A stretch of DNA of 64,000 nt from Corylus avellana (Eukaryota > Streptophyta > Magnoliopsida > Fagales > Betulaceae), in assembly GCF_901000735.1 (NCBI RefSeq), contig NC_081547.1, positions 15,146,397-15,210,396 of the forward strand, in the 5' to 3' direction. Of the stretch, positions 34,067 to 45,350 are shown one piece after another. Under the pieces are notes generated by a model that ran no database searches, was not told the origin of the DNA, and was given only the letters and a program-made list of their open reading frames with translations. Each line of letters opens with the position of its first letter. Position 1 is the first letter of the stretch. Both the position numbers and the translations under genes were made by a program.

Positions 34067-34555
34067 ACTTGAATCCCATCAAGTCTACCAAAACGTGTCT
34101 CCTCCGGATGGATGTCTCACCCTCAGCCCCCAAGGGCAATCACACTCCACAAGTGTCCCTCAAGTCCAAGCGCCTCTTGAACTTGAGCATAGGACTTGAT
34201 TTAGACATACACCATGCCTCCCTATTAGTCCCGAAGACCATACAACTTTCTCTAATGACTCTTTCTTCTTGTAGACCCATCTGCACCCTTTAGCATTCTT
34301 TCCCTTGGGTAATTCTGTCGATTCCCAAGCTTTACCTTTCCGTAGTAACTCTACCTCTTTTAGCGTACCATCCTAAACAAACGATGGATCTCCACTACTA
34401 GCTGTCAAAGCAAAAGAAACCATATCCTCAAAGCCATACCGCTTTGTTGCTTTTCAATCACGTTTCTCTTTGCCTCTTGCTAAAGAATAAGACTCTTCCT
34501 AGTGCTATTAGTCTCTTGAAGATTCTCTGTCATCACATTAATCTGTGAGTGAACA
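34067..34555 (-). other. Non-coding remnant at the deleted pol end of COP-1
   Basis: About 490 bp between the polypurine tract and the last integrase-derived frame. It holds no recognisable reverse transcriptase or RNase H motif (no YVDD, no DNxA), so these domains were deleted. Confidence 0.6.
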
Positions 34556-35757
34556 CTATTCATCAAGCTCCACCTCCATGAATTGTTTCTCTGTTTGCAC
34601 TGTCCTTTTAGAAAGACCATCTAAGTTAACAAACTTAGACTTTTTCAGCTTTTGCTTTGTAACTTCATGTTCTGCACTTGACCCATCCTTGTACATAGCA
34701 CACTCATTAAAAGTCACATTCTGACTTCTAATGATCTTTCGCTTTTGATCATCCCAAAATCGATAATCGAATGCATCATCTCCATACCCAATGAAGAAAC
34801 ACTTACTAGACTTACCGTCTAGTTTACTCTGAGTATCAGACTCATCATGGACATACGAAGCACAACCAAAAACTTTCAAATGTGAAATATTTATCTCTTT
34901 TCCACTTCAGACTTCTTCAATAGTCTATGGCTCAGGGGAACAGAAGGCCCCCTATTTATCAGGTATGCAGCAGTGCTCACTGCATCAGCCTAGAAAGTCT
35001 TTGTTAACCCAGCATGGAATCTCAAACTCCTGGCACGCTCATTGAGAGTCTTGTTCATGCACTCAGCCATGCCATTTTGTTGCGGTGTTCTCGGGATAGT
35101 TTTCTCCATTCTAATCCCATTCACTGCGCAAAACTGTTTAAACCCCCTGTCTTCGTATTCTCCTCCATTGTCTGATCTCAAATGCTTGAGCTTCAAGCCC
35201 GTTTCAGTCTCAACCATAACCTTCCATTTCTTAAAAGTCTCAAATACATCAAATTTACTTTTCAAGAAATAAACTCATACCTTCCTGCTTGAGTCATCAA
35301 TAAATGTGATGTAATACCACGAGCCTCCAAGAGATGCCACGAGTGCGGGACCCCACAAATCCATGTGTACCAGCTCCAGCATTCCAAACTTAGGTGTTTT
35401 GTCAACTTTCATGAAACTCACCTTCTTCTACTTCCCTAGGATGCAGCCTTCACACAAATCAGACTCAACTGACTTCAACTCAAATAGTTTCCCCTTCGAC
35501 ATAACTACCTTCATCTCTTTCTCGCTCATGTGCCCAAGCCTTAGGTGCCATAGTTTTGAGTCAGCACCCGTATCTGCAGCAGCAACTGTATCCTTGTTGT
35601 TCGTTGTCATATAGAGAGTACCCATTTTATGACCATGAGCCAAAATCATGGCTCCCTTGCTGACCTTCCACTTTCCACTGTGGAAATGAATTGAATGCCC
35701 TTCCTCATCAAGTTGTCCCATTGAAATCAGATTCTTCTTCAGCTCCGAAACATGCAT
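34556..35757 (-). pseudogene. COP-1 integrase region, broken
   Basis: Minus-strand frames 35757-35428, 35265-34990 and 34879-34556. The first has the GAG-pre-integrase domain with the H-X3-H...C-X2-C zinc-binding pattern (LWHLRLGHMSEKEMK, then CEGCILGK). The second has the integrase core end (LRSDNGGEYEDRGF, RTPQQNGMAECMNKTLN). The third is the integrase C-terminal region (MKVFGCASYVH, FIGYGDDAFDYRFWD). Stops and frame changes separate them. Confidence 0.8.
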
Positions 35758-35772
35758 GACCTTCTGCAGCTT

Positions 35773-36617
35773 CTATACTGAGTCACTGTGAACTCTAATG
35801 CGAATATCGCCTAGGCCCACAATATCCAGCGCTGTTCCGTCAGCCAAATACACCTTCCCAAAATCTCTACCAACATAGTTGTCGAGAATTTCACGGATCG
35901 CTGTCGTATGAAAAGATACTCTTGAGTCTAAGACCCAAGGATCAAGGGGATAGTCAACAGAGAGAAGTAGGGCATCATATACTTTTTCTGTCACTACATT
36001 TGCATAATCGTTCTCAATCTCCTTCCTTGATTCCTTGCAATTCTTCTTGCAGTGGCTAGTCTTGCCACAATTCCAACACTCAGGTTGTTGGCCGAATCTG
36101 AATTTGCTTCTCCCTTTTCTGGAATTTGATCTGCCTTGACCAGTGTTTCTATCTTGTCCTCTGCCTTGAGTCTCGAGGTTTAAAGTAGCACCAGAACAAG
36201 AGACTTCACCCACATCTCTTCTGCGAACCTCTTCATTGAGATGATGTGCCACTGAAGTCCTTTCCGTCATCTTTAGGTTGAACAATTTCTTCATCAGATG
36301 CACCTTGTTGTTAGCCGACGGCTTCTCATACATGTTTGACAAAGCCACCATTAGACCTGTTGTGGTCTTCTCCTTTACAACGTTGTGTGCAACTGATTTT
36401 GACAGTGATAACCTGATAACTACTAGGGCTTTACGATCAAGCAGAGCCCACTCGCTATTATACATGTCGTCGGGTTGTTCTTCCAAAAGAGGTTGATGAA
36501 GATCCTTTTCATAAAGAATATCTCCAATCTATACCTTCCAATACCAAAATCTTTGCCATCGAACTTCTCGATTCCCATCTTTCCTTCTTCACCTACCATC
36601 GCTCCCACTCGAATCAA
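35773..36617 (-). pseudogene. COP-1 Gag and protease start, broken
   Basis: Frames 36617-36423 and 36486-35773. The Gag has the UBN2/DUF4219-type landmarks GEEGKMGIEKFDGKDFG and MYNSEWALLDRKALVVIRL, and a zinc knuckle CWNCGKTSHCKKNC with C-X2-C-X4-H-X4-C spacing. The protease site reads WVLDSRVSFH, where D-S-G is expected, so the catalytic Gly is replaced by Arg. One frameshift lies near 36,480. Confidence 0.8.
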
Positions 36618-36633
36618 AAGCTCTGATACCAGT

Positions 36634-37326
36634 TGTTAGGAAATTAATCCTATTTCCCAAGACCCATGAGATGCGAAAAATAAGAAGAATGCGGAATAAC
36701 AAAGATAAGCAATCACACATGACACAAAGATTTAAGTGGTTCGGCTTAACAAGCCTACACCCACTGGCGGAGACGACTTGGAGAAAATCCATTATCAAAA
36801 GATGGAGTACAAAAATAGTAGAAAGAAAATCACTCAGATCCCAAAGTCCTAATACACCAAAATCTCACCATTACATAAGAGAGATTATTCCCAAAATATA
36901 ATACAAAAGACAGATGTACAAACTCTCCTTTTGCTGGAACAGATGGCGGCTCATCTCTATTTTCTTCTCTCACTCTGCAACACCTTTTTCTTCTAATCAC
37001 TTGTTTTTGGCTCCACCAAAAAACCACTAAGAAGAAAACACCGTGGCAGCCCTTGTACCTCCTTCTCTCAAATTCTCCCTTTTTCTCCTCCCTTTGGTTC
37101 TCACATATATTCATGTTTGGCATACACAAATTCACCTTGTGCTTTGTTCCTTATATAAAAGCTTAACTCTCCTTTTACTTGTTGGTCTAGGACTCCTACT
37201 ATAAGTCAAACAATGAGTCCAAGTACACATAGGAGGACTCCAAAACCCACAAGTAAAGGAGCAAACCGGTTGAGCTGACAAACCACTAGGTCCCACCATG
37301 ACTTTTAATTCAAGTCATACTTAACA
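36634..37326 (-). repeat. 5' LTR of COP-1
   Basis: 693 bp, from tgttaggaaa to catacttaaca, next to the tRNA-Met primer site. Confidence 0.9.
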
Positions 37327-37920
37327 CTCTATTCGTCCAAATGAAGAGGGGGGGGGGGAGAGAAGAAAATACAAGCTCGGGAGAAGAATTGGAAGCTAGA
37401 TCAAGAAGAGTTTTGGGTTTTTCTTCTCTTCCCCAATTATTTTATTATGTAGCTAGTACTTTAGTTAGGGTTCGATTGAAGCCCTAATCATGTCTCTTTA
37501 GGATTGCAATATTGGCGCCTTTGCTACAATTATATTTTGGATATTTAACTTGATTATTTCTATGTTATTGAATTCCTCACATGAATGTGCTTGATCATCA
37601 TATGCTTGTGGTGTGGATTTGTTATTTAAGTCAATTTGAATGACCGAGTTCTGGGCTTAATAAAGTGACAAAAGAACCCCATCACAGGTTCTTGAATTAA
37701 GCAACATGGAGAACCGCGAATAGCTACCATGCCCTAGGCTTCATGTGGTTGTCGATTTCCATAGATTTATGCTTTCTTGAAGAACAACTTAATGTAATGC
37801 TAAATCTTTTGAGAGAAAAGAATTAGAGTAGATACCATGCATAATTCGTTACTTAGGAAAACCAATAGCTTAAGGAATAAATATCATGCCCTTAGGTTGG
37901 CAAACATTGGGTATCTTGAT
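37327..37920 (+). repeat. 3' LTR of element H, second part
   Basis: Resumes with ctctattcgtcc, which continues the 5' LTR sequence at 29703. Contains a poly-G run at 37349-37358 and the gagtagataccatgc repeat at about 37827. Cut off by the scaffold gap. Confidence 0.85.
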
Positions 37921-38020
37921 NNNNNNNNNNNNNNNNNNNNNNNNNNNNNNNNNNNNNNNNNNNNNNNNNNNNNNNNNNNNNNNNNNNNNNNNNNNNNNNN
38001 NNNNNNNNNNNNNNNNNNNN
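37921..38020. other. Assembly gap (100 N)
   Basis: Placeholder gap within the 3' LTR of element H; sequence on the right is T-rich and not recognisably LTR. Confidence 0.95.
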
Positions 38021-38300
38021 GGATTTTTTTTTTTTTTTATAAATTTTTTTTATTTTTAGTTTTGGGGTTTGTTTTAGAAGTTTTAGTTTTTTTTTTTTTA
38101 TTATTTTACTAAGGGTTTTAAATTTATTTTCCAATAAAAATGAGTTTTTTTTTTTTTTTTTTAATTTTTAAATTTGGCCACCCCTTGAATTTTATTTTAT
38201 TTTTTTATTTTTTAGTTTTAGGTTTTTTTAGTATTTTTAGTATTTTTTGTTTTTATTTTATTAATGGTAATTTCATCATTGGGAGAAACATTAACAATTT
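38021..38300. repeat. T-rich low-complexity sequence
   Basis: Long poly-T stretches with interspersed A and G; no gene. Low complexity may explain the neighbouring gap. Confidence 0.7.
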
Positions 38301-38392
38301 TTGGTAATTTTGGGGGACATTGTCACAACTAAAAGGTTGAAAAAAACATTGTCAATTAGGTGATAATTTGAGGAGTACGTGGAATTTCCCAA
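38301..38392. repeat. Right inverted-repeat arm around element H
   Basis: gggggacattgtcac and aacattgtcaattaggtgat are the inverted counterpart of 29131-29222. The two arms are diverged but align over about 80 bases. Confidence 0.5.
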
Positions 38393-38491
38393 AAAAACAT
38401 CCTAATCCTAATTGATGAAACTAATCTTAACACTTCCACTAATCCTTTTCAAATAAAAATCTATTTTTAACACAACTTCTAGCCTATCTCA

Positions 38492-38652
38492 ACAGGACTC
38501 GAATCCTCTCCAGTCCATTTGGATTGGAGGGGATCCAATCCTTGTAAATGCAAGGGCATAATTGTCCAAAAAAAACTGAGAACAATTATGCGCCTCCAAT
38601 AACAAGGACTAGATCCCCTCCAGTCCAAACGGACTGGAGAGGATCCAAATGC
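38492..38652. mobile_element. MITE, 161 bp, foldback, with atctca target duplication
   Basis: The arms at 38492-38544 and 38602-38652 are near-perfect inverted repeats of about 50 bases, and each arm is itself a palindrome around cctctccagtcc/ggactggagagg. The direct repeat atctca flanks it on both sides (38486-38491 and 38653-38658). No coding capacity. The superfamily is not clear from the ends. Confidence 0.8.
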
Positions 38653-38658
38653 ATCTCA

Positions 38659-38855
38659 GAATAACCCTATCCGTACCATATGCATAAATGTGGCTACTTG
38701 AGTAGCTAATTAGAACCTAATTAAGCACTTGGTAATCAAGAGAAGGTTAGAGCTAATTCGTTTTTGTATATCATCTTATTTGAATAAAAATTGTATAACA
38801 CAGGGGGAGAGCCCCATTTACTGTGGTCAATTCATACTGATTCATTAGTATGTTT
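38659..38855 (-). other. Probable 3' UTR of the OCT7-like gene
   Basis: Sequence following the stop codon at 38856-38858; about 200 bp before the MITE. Several AATAAA-like A/T stretches are possible poly(A) signals (for example minus-strand TTCAAATAAGATGA near 38775), but no site can be fixed. Confidence 0.35.
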
Positions 38856-41800
38856 TTAACTGGATACACTATCACTCAATTCACGCCCCTTGGTTTCAAA
38901 CGGAAAGAGCACTACACAGATCCCTGAAAGGAAAATTACAATCTCAAAAAGAACAATGGATGCTGTTTCATGACATCCCTGTACTAAACCCACTGCCACA
39001 AGAGGACACATAATTCCACCAATTCTTCCCATCGAGCTAGCAACTCCGACACCTGTTGTTCGGACCGAGGTTGGGTATATCTACAGTTCAAGTAACATCA
39101 TATACAAGATTAAATTCTTGCCCTTGATTGAAATTTTTTCATGGATAAGCATGCAAACTACACTAACAAAGAATAGAAAAGATAGAAAGAATTTGACAAA
39201 TCTTCATCTGTATGATGTCTCTTGCATAGGCTAAAACAATTACTTTAGAGAAATGAAAGTATGGACATGTGTAGTGCTTAGAGCATCTGATATTGAAATC
39301 AAACAAAAAGTTTTATATATAGTTGCAATCACCAGAATTCCACAAACAGAAGTAAATAAATAAATAAAAAAGGTAATTTTATAAATTTTATGAGAACATG
39401 CAAGAAATCCTGTAAAGCTACCTCCACTAATAGAAGGTTTCTCCAGATATCAATCAACATTTTGACAATTAAAAATGTCTTGACTGACTGACTGTAAACA
39501 GATTTCGGCTTGACTTTCAAGTTGGGTCTTCCAACAGTAGAGCAACTACTCCCATAAAATCACCAGTCTAGGTGTGTAAAATAGCCCAACATAAAAAGAG
39601 AAAAGAAGTGATTATATTATCAGTGGAAATAAGGAATATTCGAGTAATTTACACATTTTATTAGTGTTCACATCAATCAAATCCATGCCAACATAAATCT
39701 TAAAGTAGTTTCTGTGTAATTTCTAAAGCAGCAATTAGCAAAGTTTCCAAAGTGAGCCACACCTTGCCTACATGTCTCAGGGTCTATGTCATACAATTCC
39801 CTGCCTTGTAGGTATGACTTCTATTGAAGGTAGAATGTATCAGTTTTAATCCTGAAGAACCAGTTTTAGAGTTTCATAAACTGTCCTAAATAGAGAATTG
39901 TAACCATTGCAATGGACTCGCACACATATTGAGCAAAAAGGCTTCAAATATTCAGAGATATTTCACCACAGCTTAAATGCCAGAGAATTATATGATACAA
40001 GCAATAACATACAAGATAAAACTTAATGAAGCATGGGCTTGCATCTCTCTCTCACAGAGGTACTGATTAGGACATTATGATATTTATTGGCTCTTATGAT
40101 GATAAACTAATTCTATGGTTTACCTCTGGAGCATATATATATACAATTGTGAATGTTGTCGTGATGCATATGCGAGCTCCAAACAGAAGGCTTGTTGTTA
40201 AACCCTCAGGCTGATGGAATACCAATGGAAGTAGAAAAATGCAACACAGGAAGAACATAGCTGACATTGAAAGCTTACGCCCCAGTTTATCTACTGTAAC
40301 AGCTGATATGAGGAGCCCAGGTAACTCTTCATGCAAATCAAAGTTAAATGTCACTTTGCAATCATTCAGTATGAAATCATAACCAAGAAAGATAATATTG
40401 ATATAAGAAGACCAGGTTACCTGCAAAACTTGCTATGAAAACATCTCTGTAGTTCACATCCTGGGACTTCTCTGACTGCAAATTTGTCTGCATGCATCTA
40501 CGACGTCCATTGTTCAACTCAGATGTCAGCAACACAAGGCCATAATACGAAAAAGCATTCCCAAAGAATACTACCCACAAGAGCAAGGTAGACCTAATTA
40601 ATTTGGGTGAAAGAAGCACCAACAGTGATGAGATGCCCGCTATATTAGAATCTATTTGTTTAGGGGTTACATTTTCAGTTCTTCCCGGTGAGAGCAAATG
40701 TGTATCTTCAGATGGAATACTCTTTTCTCGTAGCTCAATTTGGTGATCAGATACAAGAATGCCAGAAGGGAGTTTCGTTCCATTCATTCTGGCAATTTTC
40801 TCCAAAACACTAATTGCATCACTCGTTCTACCCTTTAGGCATAAGTACCTAGGTGATTCAGGTGTTACCCTGTAGAAAAGGAGGAGGAGTGCTGACGGGA
40901 GAGAAGACAATGCAAGTAGCCACCTCCAGCCCAATCTTGGCATGACAAACTGCAAATAACACAGCATAGGGATGAAGGTACCTGCCGATACATTTCCCTT
41001 CACTAACAATCCCACACTAGGGAAAAATCAAATTATATGAACATGAATAAGTTACTCAACAAGAAGGCTTTCTTCTCATCAATTCTTCCAGTGCAATATA
41101 TCTGAATTCATTGAAAGCACTCCATATGATAAATGGAGAATAGGTTGCCACATTATGACCACAACACTGCTCAGTGCTCACTACCCCAGGATTTCCCAAG
41201 TTATGGTGACAATGATGATCAAATACCAGTGTGTTATAGCCCACATACCCAAGTGGCCAAACTTATTTTGAAAATAGCTAGGATCATCACATAAGATTGG
41301 TGCAGAGCATAGAAGACTAACCATAACAGAGTAAGATAGCAAGAATAAATTCCATTGCTAATAATTTATGTCCAAAATAAAAAATAAATAAATAAATAAA
41401 AGATAATATAAGTGGAAGAGAGTTGAAAGGCAAAACTAGGCGACAAGTTCCCTCTACACGAGGTACTAAAAATCTCTTCAAAGCCCCCTCCAAAACAACA
41501 TAAAATATCTTCCTATGGTTGGATCATTGGCACCCTGATGGGGCTCTTCTTGAAACTTATGGATCCTGGATCATTTATGAAGCAGGGAGTCACCTTTATG
41601 CTAAGCTCTCTACTGTTATTCGGGATAAGGAGTTGTATTGGCAGGCAGCAAGATCTGATAACCTTGTGAGGATTCAAAGTAAGCTTTCATTGGTGTATAT
41701 TGAAGATGAGGACCAACCTATTTGGAGCATTTCAAAGAAAGAGGTTCTTAATTGTGCTGAGCCTTGTTACTTGGTGGAAGCTTGTTTCCTGAGGCAATTC

Positions 41801-44491
41801 CTAAGCAAGCTTTTATTCTATCGCTATTCGTGATAATCTGTCCACAAGTGATAGATTACTCAAATGGGGTTTTGTTGGTGATGATCTCTGTGTTTTTAGC
41901 AGGGGAGGTATCGAAGGAAGAAACCATTTGTTTTTTGATTGTAGCTTTTGCCGTAGAGTGTGGAGGGGGAATCTGGAAAACTGCTTGGTGAGTAATATCC
42001 CTTATAGTTGGGATGATATTGTGGAAAGAGGTGAGCAGGAATGGAAGGGAAGAGGTTTGAAAGCTATTCTATGCAAGTTGGTGTTAAGCTCTTCTGTGTA
42101 TAACATATGGAGGGAGAGACACAGCATTGAGCATGGAAATCAGATTTTTACAGAGGAAAGACTTGTACAGAAATCAGTGGCTTAGCATATTTGAAGTAAT
42201 GGGGATTGCTGAAGAGTACATTTGAAGTGTAGGAGAGCTGGGTTTGCTGCTTCTGGTATGCCTGTTAACAGTGGCTTAGCAGTGTTGGTTGGCTGATGGT
42301 GATGGTGATAGTCAGCTGCTGTTTCAGTGTGGTTAGAAATGCTGTTAAGGTCGTTTGGGGAAGGACCTGGCTCAGGTTGGGGAGGGTGTGATTGGTTTTG
42401 ATGTGAAGCTCCTGTAGTGTTGGATGCTGGTTCTGGTTAGTCTTTTTTTTTTTTTTGGTCTGGAATCTTAGTTTGGTATAGGGACTGATTTTGTCCTCTG
42501 GTTTTTGTATGTGTTGGTTGGAGTTTAGGATTCCTTTTTGTTTCCTGAGTTTTTATAGCAAGTCTGCTAGAGTATGTTTGTACTTCATTGATTGGTTTGA
42601 AAGATTTACTCAATCATTAAAAAAAAAAAAAAAAAAAGAAAGAAAGAAAAAAGAAGGTAGTCAAAAGCATACCCATGCAAGCGAAGCCTCAAGAATTGTT
42701 CCAAGCGTCCAAAATGCTGAAAAAACAACCATCCAGGTGCCTCTACTAGGAGCAGGAATGAACTCTAGAAACCAGGATGAGAGTACAGGGCCACCTCCAA
42801 GACCAATACCCACCAAACAACGAAGAATAATCAGTGATATATAATTAGGAGCAAAAGCACTCAGAAAGCCCGCTGCTGAAGTAACTGTTGCTGTAATGAT
42901 GAATCCTTTCCTTAAGGAAAAGAAGGGGAGCAAGCAAAACAAAATAACAAGCAGAATTGTTAAGAGAGTAAAAAAGTGCATTCGATATAAAAATAAGTTA
43001 TAGTAACAAGAAAACAATGAATCAAATGTGATTTTCTTTTATCAAGAGTGGTAAAACTGAAGTTACTGAAACAAATGGGGAATTTAGGGAATCTGGAAAG
43101 CAAAAGCTGAAAGCAGGACGGACAAGCAGGCACTTAAAATAGCAGAGAGAAAAGAACTAGAAAAGCATGCACCAAGAGTTCTGGGGAGATAGTGTTAAGC
43201 ACATATTTTTTCTACTCGTAACTTGCATACTTCCAAAGAAAACATGGTAAAGCATGCTTTTCTATTGATATTTAAGGTAAAGCAGTGGTGAGTACTAATA
43301 ATATCTGTAGATATAAATATTTCTTTATTACTATTAATTTCAAATATGAGTAGCTCATCAGTAATCTTAGCAATGATTGGTTACCTCAAATTAAAAATAA
43401 CTGCTATTCCTAGCAATAGCATACAAGCTTCCAGCTAACTGAGAAGTGTGAAACTTTGTTGGAAGTATGTGTTGCCATTTCCTTTTATATAGAAATAGAT
43501 ATATTTAAAAACACAAAATCAGGGAAGTGGTTTGAACTAAAAATATGTACGTCACTAGTATAATTAAGATGAATATATCTGAATAACGTCCATCTAAAAG
43601 TGCAAATTCTACACAACTTCAGGTAACTATAACCAATAAATCAAGGTCAGGGAAGCTTATAGTAGCATGGTATTGGAGTTTTGATTCAATACATTTGAAG
43701 GTTATAGTAGCATAGTATTGGAGTTTTAGATATATATTGTAAGTTAAGAAACAAGTTTTAGATAGTTATAGGATCTTTATACAGCAGGATTTTAGTCTCT
43801 GCTCCCTATCCCTCAAACCCCCACACCCAGTGAAAATAGTTTTGGATCCCATGTCTCCAGTATGATGATCAAAAGACCTTACTTGCTAACATAGCGAATA
43901 TTATTGAACAATCCACAATCTAATGGAAAAAGGAAAAAAGGAGAGAGATGGTGAGTATCCAAGCAAGATCTTCACGTGCATTCTAACTAAACTCAGACAC
44001 CCCCCCACCCCACACAAAAAAACAAAAAAAAAAAAACTATGAATCATGTTGCATCATGGGTGTTAGAGCATATTATAATGATTGGTGAGTATCCAAGCAA
44101 GATCTTCACTGGTAGAAGGACTACCAGTGCCTGTGAAGTAAATGATATATTAAACAGGTTCCATGAAATGAAGTGAGTTCAAATAATGCAGCGATTGAAT
44201 ACAAATAATAAGAAAGAAGAACCTCCTTCCATGCGTATCAGAAACTATGCCCCATGAATATGCTCCAACTAGCATGCCCGCAAACACCACACTAGTTATT
44301 AGGCTCTCTTCATTAGAAGAAAGACCCCATGTAGACTGAACTGCTGGTCCTACAAAAGAGAGTAGCATCATTTCCATTGCTTCTGAAACCCAGCCCATGC
44401 CAGCATAAGCAAGCACCAGAATCTGGAAATTTCCAAACCCTAGGGCTACAAGAGCATCATCAACAGTGTAACTCGGGCCTTCATTTCCCAT
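38856..44491 (-). CDS. OCT7: Organic cation/carnitine transporter 7-like MFS transporter (five exons)
   Basis: Exons on the minus strand: 44491-44223, 42910-42673, 40949-40421, 40326-40124 and 39080-38856. All introns have GT and AG ends, and the joined length of 1,464 bp gives 487 residues with no internal stop. The product is a 12-helix major facilitator of the plasma or intracellular membrane, close in sequence to Arabidopsis OCT7 (also described as a NiaP-type nicotinate carrier, about 500 residues). Visible landmarks are [20 protein letters not shown] at residue 8, the loop 2-3 motif [10 protein letters not shown] near 80-89, [20 protein letters not shown] near 125, and the PESPRYL motif in the middle. 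Residues [14 protein letters not shown] open exon 5. The start is supported because no coding sequence precedes it and the family begins here. Bases before the ATG look like a splice acceptor, suggesting a 5' UTR intron. Substrate is inferred from homology only. Confidence 0.9.
41505..42654 (+). mobile_element. LINE (L1-like) 3' fragment in intron 2 of OCT7
   Basis: Inserted antisense to the host gene. Broken frames encode the end of LINE ORF2: [15 protein letters not shown] sequence, a WSISKKE segment, then the reverse-transcriptase zinc-binding domain ([16 protein letters not shown]) and [18 protein letters not shown]-rich 3' UTR and an A-tail of about 20 A plus A/G-rich sequence (42619-42654) end it. 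The reverse transcriptase core is absent, so it is 5'-truncated as usual for LINEs. The tail stops about 18 bp before the exon 2 splice donor. Confidence 0.8.
41519..42185 (+). pseudogene. LINE ORF2 C-terminal remnant (zf-RVT)
   Basis: Frames 41519-41833, 41764-41991 and 41928-42185 together read through the zinc-binding region of LINE reverse transcriptase, with frame changes near 41,760 and 41,930. No function expected. Confidence 0.75.
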
Positions 44492-45350
44492 CTACAAGCA
44501 TGGAGAAAAAACATATGATTTAACTTAAATACACTAGATGCACATGGAAGATTGCTTAATAGTGTATAATGGAGGATTATATGCCACATGGAGTGCTGCC
44601 AAAATGTATTAGAGCATATTATTTGTTACCTAACTTTGGCCATCAGATTAACCAGACATCATAATACAGTTGCAGCCACAACTACAATTCTAAAACAATG
44701 ATATCAAGACAGTGTGGATGATAGCTACTTGATAAATTAAAAAGGAAGAAGATCAATATACTGACAGGAAGGAGAAGTCGATCCTATTCGATGAACATGA
44801 GATACTTGGATTGCTTGAAACTTGGACAAAATCTATGAACAGGTGTTATTCCCTCCAACTATAGGTTCCCGAAGCAACTTCCCAAGAGAGAAGTTTATGT
44901 TTTGGGTTGCTTTCCATTAGTATTTATAATGAAGATATGCCAAGACAGATAGATATGGAGAAGTAAATAAACGAATACACCTTTGTCCCTTCCCTTTCTT
45001 ATCCATAATTACATCATTTATATCTTAATAAATAACTTAACATAAGTAAAGAAGATACCATTTGCAGGGTTTGAGCATGATTCAGACTACAAACGAAAAA
45101 TAAATAAATAAAAAAATAAAAAAATTGTGAGGATAGATACCCTAGTTTTAGTAAATTCATGGGTATACCACACATATAATTATACTGAATCTAATGGGGT
45201 TCCGTATAGCAATGCCCTTCAAAATGACTCATATAACTGAACAGATTCAGATGTCAAATTGAAATAAAATTTACAATTCAGCCTGCTAACTTCAAAATTT
45301 TGTATTTATTGAAAATCAGTTCTCCCAATGTTATACTCCTCAATTGAGGA
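44492..45350. other. Upstream or 5' UTR intron sequence of OCT7
   Basis: No coding sequence. Just upstream of the ATG the minus strand reads gttttttctcc...cttgtag, a good pyrimidine tract plus AG. This segment is therefore probably intron rather than transcribed leader. Confidence 0.4.

Larger units (their letters stand above)
33346..37326 (-). mobile_element. Copia retrotransposon COP-1 (3,981 bp, reverse transcriptase deleted)
   Basis: LTRs at 33346-34054 and 36634-37326, starting tgttagg and ending cttaaca on the plus strand, enclose a minus-strand coding region. Target duplication ttcta/ctcta (one difference). The initiator tRNA-Met primer site lies next to the right LTR (gctctgatacca, 36621-36632). 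The left LTR is bordered by an AAGGTGGAGAT-type polypurine tract (plus strand atctccacctt, 34055-34066). Gag, protease and integrase frames are present with breaks; reverse transcriptase and RNase H are missing. Confidence 0.9.
29228..37920 (+). mobile_element. Athila-like element H, interrupted by a Copia insertion
   Basis: A plus-strand copy with 5' LTR (29228-30555), tRNA-Asp primer site (30562-30579), leader, decayed Gag (about 30955-31470), a long 3' internal region, polypurine tract (32868-32880) and 3' LTR (32881 onward). The 3' LTR is split by the Copia element at 33346-37326 and resumes at 37327. It runs into a scaffold gap at 37921, where its end is lost. No pol is present. Confidence 0.85.
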
